A stretch of DNA of 64,000 nucleotides from Pseudomonas tumuqii (GCF_013184545.1 NZ_JAAOJA010000009.1:124001-188000); one strand, 5' to 3'; positions 24,396-33,774 are shown, counted from the first letter of the stretch. Made by a program: numbers and translations. Notes: generated from the letters alone by a model not told the origin.

Positions 24396-26786
24396 ATGCG
24401 CTACCTCCTGATTCTTCTGTTCGCAGTCTGGCCGCTTTGCGCCTCTGCCGTGGTGTTCGATGAACATACCCGCATGCTGCCGCTTGGCCAGGCCATGCAG
24501 GTGTTCGAGGATGTCCGCGGCGACGCGAGCATCGACGAGGTCACCTCGTCGGCCCTGCAGGCGAGTTTTCGCCCGCATGACAAACCGGTGCTGAATGCCG
24601 GTTATTCGCGTTCGGTGTTCTGGCTGCGCCTGGATCTGGAGTATCGGCCGCAGCGGCCGGACGGGCTGGGCGGGCCGCAGCCCTGGTTGCTGGAACTGGC
24701 CTATCCGCCGCTGGATCGGCTGGATCTGTATCTGCCGGACGCCCAGGGCAAGTTCCAGCTGGCCCAGCGCACCGGCGACGGATTGCCATTCGCCAGCCGG
24801 CAGATCAAGCACCACAACTACCTGTTCGAACTCGACCTGCAGCCGCAGCAGCCGCAGCGCGTCTATCTGCGCCTGCAAAGCCAGGGTTCGATCCAGGCGC
24901 CGCTGAGCCTGTGGGCACCCACTGCCTACCTGGAAGAGCAGCCCGCGCGCATCTATGTGCTCGGCATCATCTATGGCGTGCTGCTGGTGATGCTGATCTA
25001 CAACCTGTTCATCTTTCTCAGCGTCAGGGATGCCAGCTACCTCTATTACATCCTCTATATCGCCTCGTTCGGCCTCTATCAGGTGTCGGTCAACGGCGCC
25101 GGCATCGAGTATTTCTGGCCCGACAACCCCTGGTGGGCGAACGCCGCGACGCCCTTCCTGATCGGTTCGGCCGCGCTGTTCGGCTGCCAGTTCGCGCGCA
25201 GCTTCCTGCATACCTCCGAGCACAGCCCCTGGGTCGACCGCACGCTGCTGCTGCTGATGGCCAGCGGTGCCGGGGTGATGATCCTGGCGTTGACCGTCAG
25301 CTATGCCCTGTCGTTGCGCCTGGCCACCTACCTGGCGCTGCTGTTCACCGTGGTGGTGTTCGTCGCCGGGGTGCTCGCCTGGCTGCGCGGCATGCGTGTG
25401 GCGCGCTACTTCATCATCGCCTGGAGCGCCTTCCTGCTCGGCGGCGCGATCAACAGCCTGATGGTGCTCGGCTACCTGCCCAATATGTTCCTGACCATGT
25501 ACGCCAGCCAGCTCGGTTCGGCGCTGGAGGTTGGTCTGCTGTCGCTGGCCCTGGCCGACCGGATCAACGCGATGAAGGAGGAGCGCACGCGGATTCTCCA
25601 GGATAGCGGGCGCAAGCTGGAGGCGCTGAACCAGGAGCTGGCCAACAGTAACCGGCTCAAGGACGAATTCCTCGCCACCGTCACCCACGAGTTGCGCACG
25701 CCGATGAATGGGGTGATCGGCTCGCTGGAGTTGATGCAAACCCTCAGCCTGGACGCCGAACTGGCGCAGTACCAGAAGACCGCCGCCAGTTCGGCGCGGG
25801 ACATGATGCGCATGGTCAACGACATCCTCGCCCTCAGCGAGTTGCAGGCCGGCAAGCTGTATCCGCGGCGTGAGCCGTTCAGCCTGCGCGGACTGCTTGA
25901 CGGTTTGCGCGCGCAGTACGCCGCGCGTGCCGAGGACAAGGGCCTGCGTTTCGTCCTGGAACTGGACGAAAGCCTGCCCGATACCCTCGAAGGCGACGCC
26001 GGCAAGCTGGCGCAGAGCCTCGGCTATCTGCTCGACAATGCCGTCAAGTTCACCGCCCAGGGCGAGGTCCGCCTGCGGGTCAGGCGCGCCGGCACGCTGG
26101 CCGATAGCCTGCCGCTGAGCATCGAGGTGATCGACACCGGCGTGGGCTTCAAGGTGCCGCAGGAGGCGGCGCTGTATCAGCGCTTCCAGCAACTGGACGG
26201 CTCCATGACCCGCGAATACGGCGGTCTGGGTATCGGCCTGGCAATCTGCCGGCAGTTGGTCGACCTGCAGGGCGGCAGTCTCAGCCATGAGTCGCAGCCC
26301 GGCCAGGGCAGCCGTTTCCAGTTGCAAGTGCCGCTGGCCTTGCCACTCCCGCTGGCCGCGCAGCCTGCGCCTGTGTCGCGGGTGCAGGCCACGGTCGCGC
26401 GGCGTGCCGAGCAGTGCACGGTGCTGGTGGTCGAGGACAACGCGATCAATCAGCTGGTGACCCGCGGCATGCTGCTCAAGCTGGGTTACCGCGTGCGTAC
26501 CGCCGACAACGGCGCCGAGGCGCTCGAGGTACTGCGGCGTGAGCCGGTCGATGCGGTCCTGCTGGATTGCCAGATGCCGGTGATGGACGGTTTCGCCACC
26601 TGCCGGGCGTTGCGCAACTTGCCGGGTTGCGCCGAGTTACCGGTGCTGGCGATCACCGCCCACAGCCACAGCGGCGACCGCGAGCATTGCCTGGCTGCCG
26701 GCATGAGCGACTACCTGGCCAAACCGGTGAAGTTCGAGGCCTTGCGCGGCCTGTTGCACGACTGGGTGCTGTGCCGCGCCGGCTAG
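24396..26786 (+). CDS. Hybrid sensor histidine kinase with 7TMR-DISM sensor and receiver domain
   Basis: A 796-aa protein: signal peptide; periplasmic 7TMR-DISMED2 jellyroll (about 30-180); seven membrane helices (about 185-390); short coiled coil; HisKA with His about 431 in VTHELRTPMNGVIGS; HATPase with N-box LLDNAVKF (Asn about 548), G1 DTGVGF and G2 GGLGIGLAI; and a receiver domain with Asp about 724 in LLDCQMPVMDG and Lys in YLAKPVK. The DISMED2 fold often binds carbohydrates, so the ligand may be glycan-like. It resembles RetS/LadS-type sensors but has one receiver. No response regulator gene is adjacent. The 330 bp upstream, between it and thiD, show no recognised site. Confidence 0.92.
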   Translation: MRYLLILLFAVWPLCASAVVFDEHTRMLPLGQAMQVFEDVRGDASIDEVTSSALQASFRPHDKPVLNAGYSRSVFWLRLDLEYRPQRPDGLGGPQPWLLELAYPPLDRLDLYLPDAQGKFQLAQRTGDGLPFASRQIKHHNYLFELDLQPQQPQRVYLRLQSQGSIQAPLSLWAPTAYLEEQPARIYVLGIIYGVLLVMLIYNLFIFLSVRDASYLYYILYIASFGLYQVSVNGAGIEYFWPDNPWWANAATPFLIGSAALFGCQFARSFLHTSEHSPWVDRTLLLLMASGAGVMILALTVSYALSLRLATYLALLFTVVVFVAGVLAWLRGMRVARYFIIAWSAFLLGGAINSLMVLGYLPNMFLTMYASQLGSALEVGLLSLALADRINAMKEERTRILQDSGRKLEALNQELANSNRLKDEFLATVTHELRTPMNGVIGSLELMQTLSLDAELAQYQKTAASSARDMMRMVNDILALSELQAGKLYPRREPFSLRGLLDGLRAQYAARAEDKGLRFVLELDESLPDTLEGDAGKLAQSLGYLLDNAVKFTAQGEVRLRVRRAGTLADSLPLSIEVIDTGVGFKVPQEAALYQRFQQLDGSMTREYGGLGIGLAICRQLVDLQGGSLSHESQPGQGSRFQLQVPLALPLPLAAQPAPVSRVQATVARRAEQCTVLVVEDNAINQLVTRGMLLKLGYRVRTADNGAEALEVLRREPVDAVLLDCQMPVMDGFATCRALRNLPGCAELPVLAITAHSHSGDREHCLAAGMSDYLAKPVKFEALRGLLHDWVLCRAG

Positions 26787-26834
26787 TGTGTTGTCTCGCA
26801 ATAATCATTGCTCAAGCGGTTGCGGCTGGCCTGT

Positions 26835-26893
26835 GTAGGGTGCGCTGTGCGCACCAGGCACCCGGTGTCAGTGGTGCGCACGGCGCACCCTAC
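26835..26893. repeat. Palindromic intergenic repeat, family A copy 2
   Basis: Arms 26835-26855 and 26873-26893 are inverted 21-mers with one mismatch (GCTGTGC against GCCGTGC) and a 17-bp spacer. It lies 48 bp after the histidine kinase gene. Confidence 0.85.
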
Positions 26894-26985
26894 GAGTCGG
26901 CGTCATCGAAACAATAATTCTGAGACAGCCTGTGTCCCAGCCCTCTCCCTTGGCCGAAATGCCCCTTTGCGCAAACTCTGAAGCA

Positions 26986-27013
26986 TGATTCACTGGATTC
27001 AATTAGTGAATCA
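26986..27013. promoter_or_regulatory. Candidate operator of the TetR regulator
   Basis: TGATTCACT (26986-26994) and AGTGAATCA (27005-27013) form a perfect 9-bp inverted repeat with a 10-bp spacer, ending 11 bp before the tetR ATG. Size, symmetry and position are as expected for an autoregulatory TetR-family operator. Confidence 0.7.
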
Positions 27014-27024
27014 GGATTCAGATC

Positions 27025-27666
27025 ATGGCTTATCGCACCACCGCCCTGCGCATCGACCGCGACCAGGCGCTACGCCAGCGGATCCTCGCCAGCGCCCTGG
27101 CCCGTGTCGCCGATGGCGGTTTTGCGGCCTTGACCATGCAGGCGCTGGCCGAGGACGTGGGCATCGCCACCGGCAGCCTGTACCGCCATTTTCACAACAA
27201 GGGCGAATTGGCTGCCGAAGTCTTCGCGATTGCCAGCCAGGGCGAACTCGACGCGCTGCTGCAGACCCTGCGCGGCCCGGGGCCACCCGCCGAGCGCCTG
27301 GCCGCCGGCTTGCAGCAGTTCGCCGCGCGGGCCTGGCACAGCCGGCGCCTGGCCTTCGCCTTGATCGCCGAGCCGGTCGAACCGCAGGTCGACGAGCAGC
27401 GCCTGCTCTTCCGTGAGGCCTATGCCGAGTCGTTCGGCGAGCTGCTCGAGCAAGGCAACGCGGCAGGCGTGTTTCGCGTCACCCATCTCGGCCTGACCGC
27501 CGCCTGCCTGGTCGGCGCTATCGCCGAAGCCCTGGTCGGCCCCTTGTCACCCCCCGCCCGCGCCGCCCGCGAAGCGGGTTATCCCGCCCCGAGCCTGAGT
27601 GAAGTCAGTCAGGGTCTGGTCACCTTCTGTCTACGCGCCGTTGGCGCCGAGGAGCCGCAGTCATGA
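27025..27666 (+). CDS. TetR-family transcriptional regulator
   Basis: A 213-aa repressor. The N-terminal helix-turn-helix is typical (LRQRILASALARVADGGFAA, ALAEDVGIATGSLYRHFHNK, about residues 12-65), followed by a helical ligand domain. The stop overlaps the start of the acyl-CoA dehydrogenase gene by 4 bp (ATGA), so both are co-translated from one promoter bearing the palindrome at 26986-27013. Control by an acyl-CoA or fatty-acid-like ligand is likely but inferred. Confidence 0.92.
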   Translation: MAYRTTALRIDRDQALRQRILASALARVADGGFAALTMQALAEDVGIATGSLYRHFHNKGELAAEVFAIASQGELDALLQTLRGPGPPAERLAAGLQQFAARAWHSRRLAFALIAEPVEPQVDEQRLLFREAYAESFGELLEQGNAAGVFRVTHLGLTAACLVGAIAEALVGPLSPPARAAREAGYPAPSLSEVSQGLVTFCLRAVGAEEPQS

Positions 27667-29312
27667 ATGCCAGCCAGCATGCCGAAACCCATGAAGTGTT
27701 CAACCAGGTGCCGCCGCTGGATGGCGTCAATCTGTACCGCATCGATCTGCCGTTGCAGGAGTGGAACAAACGCTTCGGCGGCGCCTGGGCCGAGGCGCGC
27801 ATCGACGCCTATGGCGCCCTGGCCGGTGGCGAGCTGATGGCCGCGGGCTTCCTCGCCAACGAGAACAAGCCGCAGTTCAAGAGTCACGACCGCTATGGCC
27901 AGCGCATCGATCTGGTCGAGTTCCATCCGGCCTATCACCAGCTGATGAGCGCGGCCATCGAGCACGGCATCCCCTCCATGCCCTGGACCGATCCGCGCCC
28001 CGGCGTCCAGGTCGCCCGCGCCGCCATGAGCTACCTGCACAGCCAGGCCGAAGCCGGCAGCGGTTGTCCGCTGACCATGACCTACGCCAGCGTGCCGGCG
28101 TTGAAGCTGCAGGCGGATATCGCCGAAATCTGGTTGCCGAAGATCCTCTCCACCCAGTACGACCCGCGCAACCTGCCGATCGAACAGAAGAGCGGCGCCA
28201 CCATCGGCATGGCCATGACCGAGAAGCAGGGCGGCACCGACGTGCGCGCCAACACCACCCGCGCCTATCCGGTCGGCGCTGGCGGGCCCGGTCAGGCCTA
28301 CGAGCTGGTCGGCCACAAGTGGTTCTGCTCGGCGCCCATGTGCGACGCCTTCCTGACCCTGGCCTACACCGACAAGGGCCTGACCTGCTTCCTGTTGCCG
28401 CGCCACCGCCCGGACGGCACGCGTAACGAGCTGTATGTCCAGCGCCTGAAGAACAAGCTGGGCAACTGGTCGAATGCCTCCAGCGAAGTCGAGTACCGCG
28501 GTGCCCTGGCCTGGATGGTCGGCGAGGAGGGGCGCGGCGTGCCGACCATCATCGAAATGGTCGCGCTGACCCGCTTCGACTGCATGGTCGGCTCCAGTGC
28601 CCTGATGCGTCAGGCCCTGACCCAGGCCGCCCATCACTGCGCCTACCGCCAGGTCGGCGGCCGCGTGCTCAGCGAGCAGCCGCTGATGCAGAACGTCCTG
28701 GCCGACCTGGCCCTGGAAAGCGAAGCCGCCCTGGCCCTGACTATGCGCATGGGCAAGGCGCTGGACAACGCCGCAGACCCGCAGGAAGACAGGCTCGCCC
28801 GACTGGTCATTGCGGTCGGCAAGTACTGGATCTGCAAGCGCGCGCCGGCCATGATCAACGAGGCCGCCGAGTGCATGGGCGGCGCCGGCTATGTCGAAGA
28901 CAGCATCCTGCCGCGGCTGTACCGCGAGGCGCCGGTCAATTCGACCTGGGAAGGCTCCGGCAACGTGCAGTGCCTCGACGTGCTGCGCGCACTGTCGAAG
29001 GAGCCGGGCGTGCTCGATGCGCTGTTCGCCGAGCTGGGCGACGGCCATGGCGACGCCCGGCTGAAGCGGCATATCGACAAACTCCAGGCGGATTTTGCCG
29101 ACAGCGCCGACATCCAGTACCGCGCCCGCCAACTCACCGAAGACGTGGCCCTGGCCCTGCAGGCCAAGCTGCTGCTGGAAGCCGGCAACGCCACGGTAAG
29201 CGATGCCTTTATCGCCAGCCGCCTGGGCGACGGCGGACGGGTCTACGGCACCCTGCCACGCGGCATCGACGTCGAGGCGCTGGTGGCACGCAGCACGCCG
29301 CATCTGCTTTGA
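27663..29312 (+). CDS. Acyl-CoA dehydrogenase, AidB-like
   Basis: A 549-aa flavoprotein of the AidB branch of acyl-CoA dehydrogenases: AMTEKQGGTDVRANTT (flavin-binding region), GHKWFCSAPMCDAFL, CMGGAGYVEDSILPRLYRE and PVNSTWEGSGNVQCLDVLRA. The last two are characteristic of AidB. E. coli AidB protects against alkylation and binds DNA; other members oxidise branched acyl-CoAs. Co-transcription with a TetR regulator favours a metabolic or stress-inducible role. The length fits full-size AidB. Confidence 0.88.
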   Translation: MNASQHAETHEVFNQVPPLDGVNLYRIDLPLQEWNKRFGGAWAEARIDAYGALAGGELMAAGFLANENKPQFKSHDRYGQRIDLVEFHPAYHQLMSAAIEHGIPSMPWTDPRPGVQVARAAMSYLHSQAEAGSGCPLTMTYASVPALKLQADIAEIWLPKILSTQYDPRNLPIEQKSGATIGMAMTEKQGGTDVRANTTRAYPVGAGGPGQAYELVGHKWFCSAPMCDAFLTLAYTDKGLTCFLLPRHRPDGTRNELYVQRLKNKLGNWSNASSEVEYRGALAWMVGEEGRGVPTIIEMVALTRFDCMVGSSALMRQALTQAAHHCAYRQVGGRVLSEQPLMQNVLADLALESEAALALTMRMGKALDNAADPQEDRLARLVIAVGKYWICKRAPAMINEAAECMGGAGYVEDSILPRLYREAPVNSTWEGSGNVQCLDVLRALSKEPGVLDALFAELGDGHGDARLKRHIDKLQADFADSADIQYRARQLTEDVALALQAKLLLEAGNATVSDAFIASRLGDGGRVYGTLPRGIDVEALVARSTPHLL

Positions 29313-29543
29313 GTTGTCTTTCTTGGCGGGGAGCGCTCTCAGCGCAAGCGTTTGCCCGGCAGCCTGGGTTCGCCGCTGGGTTGTTACCCGTTTGGCAACC
29401 CCGGCACCCGGCGGGGCGGGCCCTTGACTGCGCAGCCGTTGCCGGAGGATCTCAGACGGCTGCTGGAGTAGCCACGCCGCGCTATGCCAAGGCGCGGCGA
29501 TCAGGGCAAGATAGGGGCGTGTATTCAGCCAGGAATATCTGCC

Positions 29544-31019
29544 GTGATCCTTAGCTCAGAAGACTTCGTCGTCGCCACTACTGCCGAAGAGGCCGTGGAC
29601 CGCCTGGCCGCCCTGCATCGGCAGGCCACCGGTGCCCTGAGTCGGGCGCTCAAGTGCTATGTCAAGGAAGGCATCAAGCCGGACGCCGAGCAACTGCGTC
29701 AGTTCCATTATCCCGAATTGCGTCTGACCTACCTGTGCCAGGGCGAGGTGCCCACGACTGTGCGCGCCTATGCCAAGGTCCAGGTGCCCGGCACCTACAG
29801 CGTCACCGTCACCCACCCCGAGGCGTTCCGCAATTACCTGCTGGAGCAACTGCAGCCGCTGATGCACGACTTCACCGTGCGTGTCGAAGTGGGCACCAGC
29901 CAGCAGAATATTCCCTATCCCTACGTGGTCGAGCATGGCGATGAGCTGGCCGGGTCGGGGATTACTGCCGCCGAGCTGGCGCGGGTCTTCCCCAGCACCG
30001 ACCTGTCCGCCGCCAACGACGGCACTGCCGATGGTCTGTACGACTGGGAGGGCGCGGAGCAATTGCCGCTGGCCCTGTTCGACGCCGCCCGGGTGGATTT
30101 TTCCCTGCGCCGCCTGGTGCATTACACCGGCAGCGATTGGCGCCATGTGCAGCCATGGATCCTGCTGACCAACTATCACCGCTACGTCGACCAGTTCATT
30201 CGCCATGGCCTGGATGTGCTGCAGGCGGATTCGCGTTTCGTGCGCATGGTGCTGCCGGGCAACGTGGTGATCGAGCGCGGCATGGCCGAAGGCGAGATGC
30301 AGGCGATCATCGAGAGCGTGGTCTGGCACCGCTACCAGATGCCGGCCTACCACCTGCAGGGCGCCAGCCCCGGCGATGGCATCACCCTGGTGAACATCGG
30401 GGTGGGCCCGTCCAACGCGAAAAACATCACCGACCACCTGGCCGTGCTGCGCCCGCACTGCTGGTTGATGATCGGCCACTGCGGCGGCCTGCGCCAATCG
30501 CAGACCATCGGCGATTACGTGCTGGCCCACGCCTATATGCGCCGCGACGGGATTCTCGACCGGGTGCTGCCGCCCAACATTCCCCTGCCGGCTCTGGCCG
30601 AAGTGCAGATGGCCTTGCAGGAGGCCGCCGCGCAAGTCACCGGCGAGCGCGGCGACGCCCTCAAGCGGCGTTTGCGTACCGGCACCGTGCTGACCTACGA
30701 CGATCGCAACTGGGAGTTGCGCTGGGCCCAGGAACGGCCGCTGATCAACCTGGCGCGGGCCGTGGCGGTGGACATGGAAAGCGGCACCATCGCCGCCCAG
30801 GGCTATCGCCTGCGGGTGCCCTACGGCACCCTGTTGTGTGTGTCGGACAAGCCGCTGCACAGCGAAATCAAGCTGCCCGGCGCTGCTGGCGCCTTCTACG
30901 AGCGGGCGGTGACCCAGCACCTGCACATCGGCATTACCGCCCTCGACCTGCTGCGCGGCCAGCTCAACTCGCTGCACTCGCGCAAGCTGCGCAGCTTCGA
31001 CGAGCCGCCGTTCCGGTAG
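29544..31019 (+). CDS. amn: AMP nucleosidase
   Basis: A 491-aa enzyme that hydrolyses AMP to adenine and ribose-5-phosphate. An N-terminal Amn-specific domain is followed by a nucleoside-phosphorylase domain (GITLVNIGVGPSNAKNITDH, MIGHCGGLRQSQTIGDYVLA, AVAVDMESGTIAAQGYR, LCVSDKPLHSEIK). The start is taken as GTG 29544 behind AGGAA; an ATG at 29484 would add 20 unlike residues. The TAG stop lies inside the left arm of a family-A repeat (31016-31073). Confidence 0.92.
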   Translation: MILSSEDFVVATTAEEAVDRLAALHRQATGALSRALKCYVKEGIKPDAEQLRQFHYPELRLTYLCQGEVPTTVRAYAKVQVPGTYSVTVTHPEAFRNYLLEQLQPLMHDFTVRVEVGTSQQNIPYPYVVEHGDELAGSGITAAELARVFPSTDLSAANDGTADGLYDWEGAEQLPLALFDAARVDFSLRRLVHYTGSDWRHVQPWILLTNYHRYVDQFIRHGLDVLQADSRFVRMVLPGNVVIERGMAEGEMQAIIESVVWHRYQMPAYHLQGASPGDGITLVNIGVGPSNAKNITDHLAVLRPHCWLMIGHCGGLRQSQTIGDYVLAHAYMRRDGILDRVLPPNIPLPALAEVQMALQEAAAQVTGERGDALKRRLRTGTVLTYDDRNWELRWAQERPLINLARAVAVDMESGTIAAQGYRLRVPYGTLLCVSDKPLHSEIKLPGAAGAFYERAVTQHLHIGITALDLLRGQLNSLHSRKLRSFDEPPFR

Positions 31020-31073
31020 GGTGCGCCGCGCGCACCAGGCTCCGCGGCCGAAGGTGCGCACGGCGCACCCTAC
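31016..31073. repeat. Palindromic intergenic repeat, family A copy 3
   Basis: Arms 31016-31036 and 31053-31073 with a 16-bp spacer and one arm mismatch. The leading GTAGGG supplies the amn stop codon (TAG 31017-31019). The element fills the gap between amn and the convergent dehydrogenase, whose stop is at 31078-31080. Confidence 0.85.
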
Positions 31074-31077
31074 GGGG

Positions 31078-32112
31078 TTATTGGCTGGCGTCCAGCACCA
31101 CCCGGTAGCGCGCCTTGCCGGCGCGCAGGTGGGCGATGGCGTCGTTGACCCGGCTCATGGGGAAGAGCTCGACCTGCGGCAGGATCTGGTGACGGGCGCA
31201 GAATTCCAGCATGGTCGCCATGCTCGCCGGCGAGCCCACCGGTGAGCCGGACAGGCTGCGCTGGCGCGGGATCAGGTTGAACACATGCACCGGGATGGCG
31301 CTCGGCACTATGCCGACGAAGTGCAAGCGACCCTTGCCGCCGAGGGTGCCGATCAGCGCGTTCCAGTCGAGGTCGGCGCTGGCGGTGACCAGGAGGAAAT
31401 CCAGGCTGCCGGCGATCGCCTTGAGCGCCGCGCTGTCGGTCGAGGCGACGACCTTGTGCGCGCCCAGGCGCTTGGCTTCTTCCTGCTTGTTCAGCGACGA
31501 GGTGAAGGCGGTGACTTCGCAACCCCAGGCGTTGAGAAAGCCCAGGGCCAAATGACCCAGGCCGCCGATGCCGACCACGCCGACCTTGTCGGTGGGCTTG
31601 ACGTTGAACTCCAGCAGCGGGCTGAACACCGTCGAGCCGGCACAGAACAGCGGGCCGACCAGGCTCGGGTCCAGCCCCTGCGGCAGGGGAATGGCCCAGG
31701 CCCAGTGGCTGCGCAGGCGGTCGGCGAAACCGCCGTTGCTGCCGACGATAGTCGGTTTTACCGAGCCGCAGAGCTGGTGCGCGCCCTCCATGCAGGAGTG
31801 GCAGTGCATGCAGCTGCCCTTGTACCAGCCGATCCCGACCCGCTGGCCGAGTTCGAGGCCGCGCACCTGCTCGCCGACCCGCACGATGCGACCGACCACC
31901 TCGTGACCGGGGATGAACGGATAGCGGGCGTTGCCCCATTCGTTGTCGATCATCGACTGGTCGGAGTGGCAGATGCCGCAGTACTCGACCGCCACCTCGA
32001 CCTCCTCGCTGCCCAGCGGGCCGGGGTCATAGCTGTGCGGTTCGAGGGGGGCACCGGGCGCCTTGGCGGCCCAGCCGGTGAAGGTGTCGAGTATGGTTGC
32101 GGACGAGCTCAT
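31078..32112 (-). CDS. NAD(P)-dependent zinc alcohol dehydrogenase (YahK/cinnamyl-ADH type)
   Basis: A 344-aa medium-chain dehydrogenase. Catalytic zinc ligands are Cys in YCGICHSD, the GHE motif in FIPGHEVVGR and a Cys in FCAGSTVFSP. The structural-zinc loop is reduced to CMHCHSCMEGAHQLC, with its four cysteines. The Rossmann motif is GVVGIGGLGHLAL. Members reduce a broad range of aldehydes with NADPH. GAGGGAA precedes the ATG at 32112. A second enzyme of this type is encoded at 59076-60125. Confidence 0.92.
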   Translation of the reverse strand: MSSSATILDTFTGWAAKAPGAPLEPHSYDPGPLGSEEVEVAVEYCGICHSDQSMIDNEWGNARYPFIPGHEVVGRIVRVGEQVRGLELGQRVGIGWYKGSCMHCHSCMEGAHQLCGSVKPTIVGSNGGFADRLRSHWAWAIPLPQGLDPSLVGPLFCAGSTVFSPLLEFNVKPTDKVGVVGIGGLGHLALGFLNAWGCEVTAFTSSLNKQEEAKRLGAHKVVASTDSAALKAIAGSLDFLLVTASADLDWNALIGTLGGKGRLHFVGIVPSAIPVHVFNLIPRQRSLSGSPVGSPASMATMLEFCARHQILPQVELFPMSRVNDAIAHLRAGKARYRVVLDASQ

Positions 32113-32253
32113 GCGGATTCCCTCGGTACGGATGACAGAACCCCACCAGCATAGTCGCCCGTGCGCGCGAAGGAATCGCCCATAAGCCGGACTGATGGTC
32201 GAAGGGTGGCCTCGGTTACACTGGCCATCCCGTTTTCTGCTCCCGGAGCCTGC

Positions 32254-32883
32254 ATGCCGCGCCCGCCCCGTTCCGCCACGCCCTCGCGTTCCGCTGGCAA
32301 ACCCGCTAGCCGTCGGGTGGCCAAGGCGCCGCCGGCCGAGCCGCGCTTGTTGCTGCTGAACAAGCCCTTCGATGTGCTGACCCAGTTCAACGACGAGCAG
32401 GGCCGTGCCACCCTCAAGGACTTCGTCGCGGTGCCCGGGGTCTATCCGGCCGGGCGCCTGGATCGCGACAGCGAAGGCTTGCTGCTGCTGACCAATGACG
32501 GTGGCCTGCAGGCGCGCATCGCCGACCCCAAACACAAGCTGGCGAAAACCTATTGGGTGCAGGTGGAAGGCACGCCGACGGCCGAGCAGCTGCAGCGCCT
32601 GCGCGCTGGCGTCGAGCTGAACGACGGGCCGACCCTGCCGGCCGAGGCGCGCGTGCTGGATGAGCCGCGGTTATGGCCGCGCGATCCGCCGGTGCGTTTT
32701 CGCAAGAGCGTGCCGACCGCCTGGCTGGAACTGGTGATTCGCGAGGGGCGCAACCGCCAGGTCAGGCGCATGACCGCGGCGGTGGGCCTGCCGACCCTGC
32801 GTCTGGTGCGCGTGCGCATCGGCCCCTGGAGCCTGGACGGCCTGCAACCCGGCGAGTGGAAAGAAGTCGAGGCGCGCTTGTAG
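32254..32883 (+). CDS. rluE: RsuA/RluE-type 23S rRNA pseudouridine synthase
   Basis: A 209-aa pseudouridine synthase. After a basic N-terminal tail comes LLLLNKPFDVLTQFND, the catalytic-Asp motif PAGRLDRDSEGLLLLTNDG and IREGRNRQVRRMTAAVGLPT. Without an S4 domain and with this length it fits RluE, which modifies U2457 of 23S rRNA. CGGAG lies 6 nt before the ATG at 32254; the earlier frame start at 32161 has no support. Confidence 0.88.
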   Translation: MPRPPRSATPSRSAGKPASRRVAKAPPAEPRLLLLNKPFDVLTQFNDEQGRATLKDFVAVPGVYPAGRLDRDSEGLLLLTNDGGLQARIADPKHKLAKTYWVQVEGTPTAEQLQRLRAGVELNDGPTLPAEARVLDEPRLWPRDPPVRFRKSVPTAWLELVIREGRNRQVRRMTAAVGLPTLRLVRVRIGPWSLDGLQPGEWKEVEARL

Positions 32884-32917
32884 GGCGACCTCGGCGCGGG
32901 CCGTTTTCAACGACGGC

Positions 32918-33121
32918 TCAGATGCCTTCCATCCCAGCGATCACCACGGTCTTGATGACAAAACCGAGCACGCCAAGGCCCAGGGCGAGGAACAGGATCA
33001 TGGTGCCGAAGCGTCCAGCCTTGGACTTCTTCGCCAGGTCCCAGACGATGAACGCCATGAACAGCACCAGGCCGCCGACCAGCACGGTCATCATCAACTC
33101 TTCGAATACTTGCGGATCCAT
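32918..33121 (-). CDS. DUF2788 small membrane protein
   Basis: A 67-aa protein with two membrane helices (MMTVLVGGLVLFMAFIVWDL and MILFLALGLGVLGFVIKTVV) joined by a basic turn (AKKSKAGRFG). It matches DUF2788, a small inner-membrane family of unknown function. AGAGG lies 7 nt before the ATG at 33121. It converges with rluE. Confidence 0.85.
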   Translation of the reverse strand: MDPQVFEELMMTVLVGGLVLFMAFIVWDLAKKSKAGRFGTMILFLALGLGVLGFVIKTVVIAGMEGI

Positions 33122-33294
33122 CGTGACCTCTTTGGCAAAACGAGGCTGTGCCGCCAGAACGGGCAGGAGGTGGGCTGGGCGATTGTTATTGTCTGAGCGC
33201 AAGGCTCTTTATGGCGGGCCGCACAAGGCACAGCTAAACGCCGGCGATTATACCCGTGCGGCCTGGTTTGTCAGCGACCGTCGGTAAGTGCCGG

Positions 33295-33774
33295 TCAGTT
33301 GCGCAGGTGTTGCAGCGGCAGCTGGGTGCTGGAGAGGATCTGTTGCAGGACGAAGCTCGAACGCACGCTGGACACCCCCTCGATGCGGGTCAGGGTGCCG
33401 AGGAGGAATTGTTGGTAATGGTCCATGTCCGGCACCACCACCTTGAGCTGATAGTCGGCATCCATGCCGGTGACCAGGCTGCACTCCAGCACCTCCGGGC
33501 ATTGGCGGATCATCTGCTGGAAGTGCTCGAAACGTTCGGGGGTGTGTTTGTCCATGCCGATCAGGACATAGGCGGTGAGGGTCAGGCCGAGCTTCTTGCG
33601 ATCCAGCAGGGCGACCTGGCCGAGGATGTAGCCGTCGTCCTCCAGCTGCTTGACCCGCCGCGAGCAGGGCGAAGGCGACAGGCCGATGCGCTCGGCCAGG
33701 TCCTGATTGGACAGGGTGGCGTCGCGCTGCAGTTCGGCGAGGATATTCAGGTCGTAGCGGTCGAGTCTGGTCAT
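33295..33774 (-). CDS. Lrp/AsnC-family transcriptional regulator
   Basis: A 159-aa protein with an N-terminal helix-turn-helix (LDRYDLNILAELQRDATLSN, LAERIGLSPSPCSRRVKQLE) and a C-terminal RAM ligand domain (MDADYQLKVVVPDMDHYQQFL, VSSVRSSFVLQQI). It probably senses an amino acid. The AT-rich stretch immediately upstream (33780-33880) is the likely promoter and self-binding region. Confidence 0.93.
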   Translation of the reverse strand: MTRLDRYDLNILAELQRDATLSNQDLAERIGLSPSPCSRRVKQLEDDGYILGQVALLDRKKLGLTLTAYVLIGMDKHTPERFEHFQQMIRQCPEVLECSLVTGMDADYQLKVVVPDMDHYQQFLLGTLTRIEGVSSVRSSFVLQQILSSTQLPLQHLRN

